A stretch of DNA of 64,000 nt from positions 4,216,001 through 4,280,000 of the forward strand of contig JARUPY010000396.1 in NCBI GenBank assembly GCA_029817715.1, written 5' to 3'. Every line of letters begins with the position of its first letter. Position 1 is the first letter of the stretch. Below are positions 55,601 to 64,000 of the stretch, piece by piece. The notes beneath the pieces were generated by a model. It ran no database searches and was not told where the DNA came from. It was given only the letters and a program-made list of their open reading frames with translations. This DNA comes from Melastoma dodecandrum. Taxonomy: Eukaryota; Streptophyta; Magnoliopsida; Myrtales; Melastomataceae. A program made the translations under genes and the position numbers.

Positions 55601-56200
55601 TTTCTCTGCAGGTTTCGGCAGTATGGGCTTTGGGAGAGATACACAGAGATATACGGCGACGACGATCCTGTCTATACAGTTGGAGTCAGTAACTATTCGA
55701 CAGACTGGTTCTACGCTCACGTCACAAGAAAGAATGCAGACTCATCTTACTCGCCCACGACTAGGCAGATAAAGTTTGAGCTTGATCAATTGGACTACAT
55801 GGGGATGTATACGCTTCAGGGGGCATTGGCATCATCGACAGGAGCCCAACTAACAGTATGTGATGTTACGGTAGAGACTCTTTTTTTTCAATCACAATGA
55901 AACTAACAAAGATCTCATTGATTTGCTCAGTTCCAGGTCAATGACCAAAACCCGTACCGGCCTCGACTGGCGACTAAAGCAGGCGGCCTTGACAATGCGA
56001 TAGCAAGGCACGGGATTCACGGTCTGTACCGCTTATTCAGCGTGCAGGTGCCAGGATACCTTCTCCGACAAGGGAGCAACACCATTTACGTGACTCAGCC
56101 AAGGGCCATAGGACCTTACGAAGGGTTGATGTACGACTATATCCGCCTCGAGGGCCCGTCCACTGGGGACGTGAATGAGGAGCAGCTTATATCAGTTTAG
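52616..56200 (+). CDS. Rhamnogalacturonate lyase, polysaccharide lyase family 4 (689 aa, 15 exons)
   Basis: Model: 52616-52725, 53059-53119, 53252-53373, 53472-53525, 53625-53744, 53845-53964, 54052-54187, 54274-54444, 54534-54695, 54781-54887, 54975-55065, 55136-55277, 55362-55521, 55612-55855, 55931-56200; all GT-AG and in phase. It would cleave the rhamnogalacturonan I backbone of pectin by beta-elimination in the cell wall. A signal peptide is visible (RWILLLLLPLIFGSINVFS). The N-terminal lyase domain spans about 55-380 (DNGIVHVTLSSPGGEVIGIKY; GFYTYSIVDR; SHYGGREVDAKFQDGESWKK). An fn3-like domain lies near 385-465 (GVYNLYAWVPGFLGDYK), and a carbohydrate-binding-like C-terminal domain near 475-680 (LWEIGVPDRSAAEFY; GLYRLFSVQVP). 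ATG 52616 is chosen because the TATA box puts ATG 52559 outside the transcript and 52589 too close to the cap. No breaks are seen. Confidence 0.93.
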
Positions 56201-59000
56201 GAAAAGATTAGAAAGAGATTAGGAATTATGTTAGGTCAAAGTTTTGTCTCTTCCAAGATTGTACTTTATTAGACATTAGTAGGAAATAAAATTTCAGAGA
56301 AATAATAATATAATATAAATAAATGTAGAATGAAAATATATAATATACGACACTTAGGACATTTTTATCATTTATCTTTTTGTCAAAGGAAAGAAAGTGT
56401 TTATATATTAGTAGGACATTCTTATAAAATCGTAAACATAGGGAAAAAAGAAAATGTAACTATTTATTGGAACATAGTGAAATATAGTTGTTAATGGCAA
56501 ATGTAAGGTATTATATTCATCATAAAAAAGTGCAGAATTGTCACACTAATCACTCGTCTCGTTTACGTAAAATAAATAAATTTATTACACAAATTCAAAA
56601 AAGAATAATTTTAATTAAGAGAAGCAGTTCTTTTGGAGTTTAATGCATTGAACATATGTAAATTTTTTTATTATAAAATAATATGTTCCTTTTACATACT
56701 GGCTTTCATTTTTATGGAGAATTAAAAAAATATGAGGAAAAGGTGAAATTGTTTCGGGTATATTAGAGGATGAATGCTGGAACTACCCCAAAGTACGACG
56801 AAAGGGTTCAAAAGCAAATTACTTCTAATGAAATATTACCACTTAGTTTATAATAATTAATTAGATTTATTTGTCTCTTTCTTTTTAGCTATAAGAAAAT
56901 CGCTATCTAAAATAAATTACTTTCTTTCCTTAAAAAAATAACCCTTATAAATTTTCCCTTACACTTTTCGTTTCTCTTTTTATTTTAGCCGACATTCTTT
57001 TAAAAAAGGAAACCTTAAGAATTTCTCCTATGCTCCTTTCTTTTAGGCGAAACTCTTTTTGAAAAGAAAGCAACCCTTAAATTAAGGACGGTCATACCAA
57101 ATATTAAATAAGGAGAACAAAATCATTATTATTGATAAACTAGTGCGCCGACTAAAGGTATATATAGAGTAACTTCAAAAATCATACATGTTTATTTTAT
57201 TTATACGGAGGAATTACGAGTATCCTGGCATTTATATTTGAAAATTTTGTATTGATTATGATTGGTACTTCCCATTTGAAAACTAATCTTAGAAGAGTGG
57301 TAAGAGAATTGAATTAGCTAATTAAGCATCTGGTCTGGTACAAGAAAGTTTGCAGTTTGAGTTAATTTTTTTTATAGAAATGAAAATAAGAAAGAATAAT
57401 CGGATTTTAACAAATTCGGAAACGATGAAAGCATTTTAAATATTAACAAAATTTTGTAAAAAGGAAGAATGGAAAATGGAACTATCTCGTCCATATCGCA
57501 TGCGACCCGTCAGGAATGGCGGTGGAACACGCGGCGGGCGGGCCAACATCGGCTTTTGGACTTTTGTTGTCTTTCAGAAACCCCACTCCCCAAGCAAAGC
57601 ATCAACATCATCCATATGCTTTATTCTCTTTGTGTTTTAGGCCACCATTTTATTTTAATAAATAGAAAAAAATTGTTAAAGTTTTTTTAAAAAAATTGTA
57701 ATATACCAATTTCTAAAATTAGCTGAGTTAATGTTTTGGATAACGACTATGCCTAATTCAAAGTAATTTAAGAATTTGTTTTAGACTTTTTTAGTGTTAT
57801 GGCAAAGTCGTTGTTTGAACCACCGTTTATGTTTTTATAAAATTTAAACAACGACTTTAATCTAATACAGAAGAAATCTCGTAGATTTTCAGATAAAAAT
57901 TCAAACATTATTTTATAACAATTTTTCCAGTAAGGAGGTACAACCTCTTACATCATGGTATAAATCCTTGAAGGGAAAAAAAAAACAGAAAGTTCTTCGT
58001 GTGGGGAAAGGAATATCGAGAACGGAAAAAAAAAGAATTGGGTGAATAAATTTGGGTAGCATCTAGAACTTTGAAAAATTCTTAAACTAAAAAAATTCAA
58101 CCATATTTGCATTAATTTGGTTTGAAGAGTAATTTCCTATGAAATTTTATGTCAAGAACGGAGAAATTGGCCGCTGGACTGTCTGCCTTCATTCATTTGA
58201 CTAGTAAAAGAAACAGGTTGTTGAATTTTACAAAAAAAACTCGGCAAGTTATATCTAACTGAGGGTTGAGCTCATCATCGAGTAGGAAGAGGGGAAAACG
58301 TTTTCTCTTATCTTTTTAACCAAAATCCATGTCCTCCGGAGTGAGTCCAGCCAGGCATCTGTTGACAAACCCTTTGTAATAATAACATCATTATTCTGTT
58401 AAAAGTGTCTGAATATTAGTTATTAACAACGCTGTCTTTTTTTCTTTTTTTAAAAAAAATTCCTGAGGATTTCTTCTTATGTATTATAATTAGGAGGGTC
58501 TTGTTAACGGATGTCTTTAATAGTTAAACACTAAATATAATAAATTTTATATTTTTAAAATCATTTAATATAATTTACAATTCAATATTTAACGAAAAAA
58601 AAATAAACATTACTACAATTAAGACCATTAACAAATTCCTTATTATTATTTATTTTTAAAACTTTTAAATGTTGACGTAAACTCTAATCCAGAAGCTTCT
58701 TGAACGTTTGGACTGTTTCCCTTTATCTTTGAATAATTGGGTCGGCCATGAGGAGAGGAGTTGTTGAATACCTCCTCCTCCTTCTTACCCTTTTTGTCTT
58801 CGTCTTGTTCCTTTTGCTGCTTTTCCTTTTTTTCGTTTCTAAAACTTCAAACACAATCATTCAGGCTGTGGTAAGAAACTATACTATATAAATTCTATTA
58901 TTGCAAAAGAAGAATGATGAAATAAATTACAAAATTAAAAAAATAAAATCAAGAAGGAAAATTATTAATTCTCGGTTTCGAGACACTAATTTTTTTTATC
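56201..59000. other. AT-rich intergenic region
   Basis: The lyase 3' UTR is probably in the first 100 bp. Otherwise no supported gene, only AT-rich DNA with A and T runs. A 47-codon hydrophobic frame at 58748-58891 is noted under findings and not called. Confidence 0.5.
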
Positions 59001-59398
59001 AAATTATCCGATTTATTCTAAACTATACTGATTTTTTTCGATTTATCCGATCATTTACATAATATCTCCATATATCTCAAACATACTCCGTTACTTCTTA
59101 TCTATCCTCCGTCAGTCGTCCGACTAACGAAAGTCGACGTGGCGCTGACATGGCACTAATGTCGTCAGTCGCCCCGCCGTCACAAAATAAATCGCCGGCC
59201 AAATTATCCGATTTATCTTAAACTATATCGGTATTTTCCGATTTATCCTATCGTTTACATAATATCTTCATATATCTCAAACTTACTCAATTACTTCTTA
59301 TCTATGCTCCGTCAGTCGTACGACTAACAGAAGTTGACGTGACGCTGACATGGCACTAACGCCGTCCGTCGTCCCGCCGTCACAAAATAAATCTCCCA
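59001..59398 (+). repeat. Left arm: two tandem 200-bp units
   Basis: Units start at 59001 and 59201 (AAATTATCCGATTTAT in both), giving a 200-bp period. They differ at scattered positions. Confidence 0.88.
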
Positions 59399-59437
59399 AG
59401 CTAACTCTAAACCCCCAAATCGACACCGGTCCAAAAC

Positions 59438-59958
59438 TTGGAGCTATGCTTCTGCAATTGGGTGGCCACTCAGGAGGACTGTATCCGGGCTTTGGATTCC
59501 TGGTTGACAAGATGCCTCTCGAGTGAGCTGGAAGAGACACCTTCGTCATCTGAAATTGCACCGCCTCCCGCGTTTGATGTCTGTCGAAGTTGGACGCATG
59601 TCACCGACAAGTTCCGGGTGATGCGTGTCACGGGGACGATGAGCGAACTCGTTGGCATAATGGGTGGGTTTTACGATAGTAGTTACGCGAGGCTCCAAGC
59701 AAGGGCTTCATAAGATAAAGATTTGAAGCTAAAAAGGAGGGCGTTGGAGAGGAATGACCAGAAGATGAAGGGTTAGATTCGTCGTGCGATCAAAAGAGGC
59801 GCAATCCCTTCGGCTGAAGTGGGACTGGAGATCGAGAAAGGGAAACTCGGAGGCACGAGCAGGGTGAGGACCAGTTGGAAAATATGTTCGAGGTAATGGC
59901 CAAATACTCTGCCCACTGTGTGGAAGCTTACGAAGAGTTGTGCAAAATGTGTGACTAA
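59438..59958 (+). pseudogene. Captured fragment of a DUF632 (bZIP-like/REL2-type) gene
   Basis: The plus strand reads CFCNWVATQEDCIRALDSWL, RCLSSELEETPSSS, APPPAFDVCRSW, then after a TAA DKDLKLKRRALERNDQKMKG, another stop, and after a frameshift EDQLENMFEVMAKYSAHCVE and AYEELCKMCD with a terminal stop. In DUF632 proteins the same blocks occur in this order (W-x-KSYV-ALNGWL; EPEETPDG; GAPPVF-ICNQW; NKDLERKVKNLDREDQK; L-IFEAM-F...AYEEL), near the C-terminus. Introns are absent from the copy. Two in-frame stops and one frame change make it non-functional. Confidence 0.78.
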
Positions 59959-60147
59959 AAGTACTTAAAGAAAGCTTGAAATACTCAAAGGGCATTTTGA
60001 GAAGAATTGATTTCTTTCGTTAAATTTTTGGCTTTCTTATGCTTTACGGTGAAATAAAGTCTCGTTCTTTGCTAAATTGGCAGGCCTGTTCGAACGTGCT
60101 CAAGTAAATTTTTGCCATCGATACCAACACCAGTAATGCAATGTAGC

Positions 60148-60542
60148 AGTAGTGCTAGGTGTGGCTTAACCCAAGTGAAGCGACTAACGGCATTAGTGCC
60201 ATGTCAGCGCCACGTCAACTTTCATAAGTCGGACGATTGACGGATGATAGATAAAAGTAACGGAGTAAATTTGGGATATATAGAGATATTATGTAAACGA
60301 TAGAATAAATCGGTAAAAACCAATATAGTTTAGGATAAATCGAATAATTTGGCCGGCAATTTATTTTGTAACGGCAGGGCGACTGTTGGTGTTAGTGCCA
60401 TGTCAGCGCCACGTCAACTTCCGTTAGTCGACGGATGATAAATAAGAAGTAATGGATTAAATTTAAAATATACGGAGATATTACGTAAACGATACGATAA
60501 ATCGAAAAAAATCGATATAGTTTAGGATAAATTGAATAATTT
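60148..60542 (-). repeat. Right arm: two tandem units, inverted
   Basis: The outer unit (60351-60542) and inner unit (about 60148-60350) are both inverse to the left arm. Confidence 0.85.
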
Positions 60543-61214
60543 GGGCTGTTTTCTTTTTTTTTTTTTTTTTTACCTGAGTCGGCAGCATCAACGTGCGTCA
60601 TCAGCTTCTTCGTTTTGGTAAAGTTCTCGATCATACATACCATCTGACCGCCTTTCTTTTACCATCATCGTCGTCGTCCATCTGTTTCCACCCGTTCTCG
60701 AAGATCATCCCCCCCATCTTTACCTTCCGATCGCTCTTGTCTGGATTGCTTCTATTTTCTTTCCTTTTCTTTTTGGTTGTCGAATCGTTACTACTCCCGG
60801 ACGACTCGTCGAATTGCAGCTTTTTAGTCTTGTGTTTGAAAGTCGGTTCCTTTTTTATGATCGTTTGTTGTGAAGGTGGGTGGGTGGGTGGGTGATGATA
60901 TTATCCTCTTCTCTGGCGTTTTGGGCTTTCGCCAGTTCGATCGTTATCATCGATTCGACTTTTGTTTGTGCAGCTGCTTGTCGGAGTTAACACCGTCGCT
61001 GTTCGTGAGTGCCATTCTTCGCTGCCGTTTGAACTGGTCCACAACACTTGATTCTTTTGTCTTCCTACTTATGTTGATCGCCTTTTGGTTTTTCTTCTTA
61101 ATGTAATTTCGATTGAGGATTTGATTTTGTGTTAATTGTAATTTTTAATTGTCTGGGTTGGGCAGAGATAAAGGGAAAACGAACATTAATTCAGTCGAGA
61201 GTTATCTAACAAGG
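60543..61214 (+). promoter_or_regulatory. Promoter, 5' UTR and leader intron region of the TOM1-like gene
   Basis: A T-run and pyrimidine-rich stretch near 60640-60790 look like the leader. The sequence before the coding exon ends TTGGGCAG, a plausible acceptor at 61161, so an intron in the 5' UTR is likely. The right end of the Pack-MULE-like element is about 670 bp from the start codon. Confidence 0.5.
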
Positions 61215-63969
61215 ATGGCCTCTAGTAACGCTATTGCCTGTGCTGAAAGGGCGACCAGCGACTTGTTGGTCGGCCCTGATTGGGCTATCAATATGGAGCT
61301 TTGTGATATCATCAACTTGGATCCACGGTATTGTTGCTTGCTATTTCCAATCTCACCGTGAGATGTTTGACTGAGATTGGATATTGCTGATTAATGGACA
61401 TGTTACTCGTGGGTTTTTTCTGGCCTTTTGGATAACATGTCTTATCGAATGTACATGGAAAAAACCTCGTTTTCTCCATTTTAATTTGTGTGTTTCTCCG
61501 GAAGCGATTTGGTTGAAGTAGCTTATGATGTCCATTTAGCATCATTAGCTGCAACACATGGCTTTGTGCAAACCTTCCGTTTGATAATTGACTGACTCTG
61601 AAGAACTGGTTATTGTTGTTCAACTATCGGCTTGATTTCAGTCATCGTATGAAGTTCAATAAAACGCAATGCCATAAGTCAGGGGCATTATGTAGTTTAC
61701 TCTGGCTAATACAATTCCCAAGCAAAATTTGATGTGTTTGTTAAAATTTTGTGCTTTACACAATTGATGAAGGAGGAGTTTGATTTGGTTTATTTACGTG
61801 AGAGGCCTAGGATTGCCAGTTCAAGTTTCAATTGTTGAAGGGGTTTAGTTTCTTGATTTATCAATTTATTGTTGCGCAGGCAAGCCAAAGATGCCTTGAA
61901 GATATTAAAAAAGCGTCTCAGTAATAAAAATCCAAAAATACAACTTCTGGCCCTTTTTGTGAGTTTCTTAGACAACCAAACTTTTACTCTTCTTCTCGAT
62001 CTCGTGTTTATTTTGTTTTGCATTTGTAGCACTCTTATCGAGTCTTGTTTTGGATTGTGAAAATATTGAATTAGGCACTGGAGGCTCTTAGCAAAAACTG
62101 TGGTGAAAATGTTTTCCAGCTCATTTTAGAGCGGGACATACTTCATGAGATGGTGAAGATTGTGAAGAAAAAGGTATAATTATATGGACGTCTTGTCATT
62201 ATCACTCTTATTTGCTTTTAATCTGAGAATATCTTTTTGACCTTCTGATTCAGCCAAGCCTCAATGTAAGGGAGAAGATACTGACATTAATTGATGCTTG
62301 GCAAGAAGCATTTGGTGGACCGGGGGGGAAATATCCCCAATACTATACAGCCTATAATGAATTGAGGGTAAGTAGCTTCATTTTTTTTTTGTTTCTGATT
62401 ACTTACTCTTTAAGTCATCCAGAATGTTTCCCTTTCCTGCTTTTCCGCTTTTCCCTCTACCAGAGCCTGATAAATACGGTATTCCACGCTAGATTCAGCT
62501 TATGCTCATGTATTGTTACCTGTCCAGGTTCTTTAAACCAATTATCATTCTTTTGATTATTTGTTGTGTTACTGAATTAAAATCTGACCTCCTGTGCTCA
62601 TTGTCATTACTAGCACACTCCAAGGGATGAACTTAGTTTTGTAAGTTGTGTGGTTAGTCCCTGAGTGCGTGTTTTCTGGTTGCACTATTTTATGATTTTC
62701 CTCGTGTAAATAATGCACAGGTGGCTGGAGTTGAGTTTCCTCCAAGAGAAGATAACCATGTCCCGTTGTTTACACCACCCCAAACTCAGCCTATAATGCA
62801 CCATGCTACAGATTACGAGGATGCTGTAATTCAGGCATCTCTTCAAACTGATACCTCTGGTTTGAGGTAATTCTTTGCCGGTCATTCCTTTAGTCCTTTC
62901 TGGTTGCTTTAACATAGTTACACTTGGGTGAGTCAGAGTTGTGGACTAGACCTAGACTTTATGAGATGGTAGAGCTGCAGTGACCTATCTTCAGATGATG
63001 TTTCTTTGCTTTCTGAGTGAGGATCGTTCAGAATACTTGATTGTCAATACTTCTCCACTTCTATAACAAAAAGGGATTTGGTCCTTTCTGAAAGCACATT
63101 CAGTATGCACAACATTAGACTAGGTTTCTTTGCTGAACCTGTGGTATTGTTGATCTTCCTAAAGCTTGTCTGACCCAATATATATCTTCATTCATCAGTT
63201 TGCCAGAAATACAAAATGCTCAGGGATTGGCAGATGTTCTAATGGAAATGCTCGGAGCATTGGATAACAAGAGACCCGAGGTATCTCTTCTTTCCCCAAG
63301 ATGTTGAGGATGTCATGCCTATATCTGCATTTCTTTAGTGTCTTTCCTTATATTGGTGTACAGATAGTTTACTGATGATCCGTTCGATGATTGGACGGGG
63401 CTGAACTTATATGTAATAAAGTAGAGCACAATGTATGATCATATCATGATATGCATTGTTTCTAGTCAACTGTGAAGTGAAAAATTGTTCTTTTCAACCG
63501 GCAAGTGTTGTTTTTCTCCACTTAACTGGTAAAATTTACAAAATATTATTACCTCTCGTGAATATTATAACAGGCCCTGAAGGAGGAAATTATTGTTGAC
63601 CTTGTTGATCAGTGCCGTTCCTATCAGAAGCGTGTAATGCTTCTCGTGAATGAATCATCGTAAGTGCTTAAAAATATGGTTGTTATTGTTCTATTTTCCT
63701 ATTCCTATTGTGCTTAAAAAGTTCTGCTTGGCCTATTTTTCTTTCAGAGACGAGGAACTCCTCTGCACTGGACTGGCGCTGAATGATAGCTTGCAGCGTG
63801 TGCTTAACCGGCACGATGAGATTGCTAAGGATATTTCTAAGGGTATTTTTGTCACCACTACTGCTGCTATACCAGATACCAAAAATGTATCTTCCACACC
63901 AGTGCCGATGTCGCATGTGGAATGTGAGGATGATGAATCTGATGATGATTTTTCCCAACTAGAATATAG
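61215..63969 (+). CDS. TOM1-like (TOL) VHS-GAT protein, 3' end beyond the window
   Basis: Coding exons: 61215-61327, 61880-61958, 62075-62173, 62254-62367, 62721-62866, 63199-63280, 63574-63659, 63748-63969; phases agree and the last exon ends at a donor (AG|GTAACT). TOL proteins bind ubiquitinated membrane cargo and pass it to ESCRT at the plasma membrane and endosomes. The VHS domain covers residues about 5-135 ([60 protein letters not shown]). A linker holds [18 protein letters not shown]. The GAT domain runs about 185-285 ([59 protein letters not shown]). An acidic [14 protein letters not shown] follows, as in Arabidopsis TOLs. The ATG at 61215 matches the family start (M-A-x-N-A). About 313 residues are visible. 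Confidence 0.93.
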
Positions 63970-64000
63970 GTAACTTCTTAATGATAATGCCAATGGTTTC

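Larger units (their letters stand above)
59001..60542. mobile_element. Pack-MULE-like element with tandemly repeated terminal arms (1542 bp)
   Basis: The left arm (about 59001-59398) and the right arm (about 60148-60542) are inverted copies of each other. Each arm is itself two tandem units of about 200 bp. Ends read AAATTATCCGATTTAT on the left and the inverted AAATTATTCAATTTAT on the right. Shared internal blocks are GACGTGGCGCTGACATGGCAC and TACATAATATCTCCATATAT. Between the arms lies a fragment of a host gene. Long inverted repeats with captured exons are typical of Pack-MULEs. No 9-bp target duplication was found, so the superfamily is tentative. Confidence 0.7.

Overview
The window is nuclear DNA of a flowering plant, almost certainly a eudicot. 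It has many short exons with GT-AG introns, AT-rich intergenic DNA, plant-only gene families (TOM1-like proteins, PL4 rhamnogalacturonate lyase, the SWI3C form of SWI3) and a dense load of Copia, Gypsy and hAT elements. The species cannot be told from the sequence alone. There are no operons, bacterial features or CRISPR arrays, and I found no tRNA or rRNA gene.

Five host genes can be modelled: OGG1, an 8-oxoguanine DNA glycosylase (minus, 3 exons, 366 aa); SWI3C, a SWI/SNF chromatin-remodelling subunit (plus, 9 exons, 824 aa); an unrecognised basic, Ser-rich protein (plus, 2 exons, 240 aa); a PL4 rhamnogalacturonate lyase with a signal peptide (plus, 15 exons, 689 aa); and a TOM1-like VHS-GAT protein running off the right edge (plus, 8 coding exons visible). 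From memory, OGG1 and SWI3C are also neighbours in Arabidopsis (AT1G21710 and AT1G21700). The first part therefore looks like a conserved gene pair pushed apart by about 9 kb, mostly transposable elements.

Layout. 0-4.8 kb: an intact Copia element whose visible 5' LTR end is identical to its 3' LTR. 4.9-7.3 kb: decayed exons of an unrecognised gene just beyond the OGG1 3' end. 7.4-8.6 kb: OGG1. 9.1-14.6 kb: a complete but mutated chromodomain Gypsy element. 15.1-16.9 kb: a truncated Copia remnant. 17.7-23.2 kb: SWI3C. 24.3-28.0 kb: a hAT transposon with TIRs, a perfect 8-bp TSD and an intact 752-aa transposase model. 29.2-33.9 kb: a second hAT of the same family, with a truncated transposase and a fragment of a serine hydroxymethyltransferase gene inside it. 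34.1-36.4 kb: a candidate solo LTR and GC-rich tandem repeats. 38.1-40.8 kb: a minus-strand Copia rearranged as LTR-internal-LTR-internal. 41.8-42.6 kb: a small non-autonomous element. 43.2-44.3 kb: the unknown gene. 45.7-52.1 kb: a degenerate SIRE/Maximus-like Copia with very unequal LTRs. 52.6-56.2 kb: the lyase. 59.0-60.5 kb: a Pack-MULE-like element with tandemly repeated arms carrying a DUF632 gene fragment. 61.2-64.0 kb: the TOM1-like gene.

The host genes do not form a pathway; they act in DNA repair, chromatin remodelling, cell-wall pectin modification and ubiquitin-dependent membrane sorting. The most notable biology is in the mobile DNA: one apparently competent Copia, one apparently competent hAT beside its deletion derivative, and two DNA elements that each seem to have captured a piece of a host gene.
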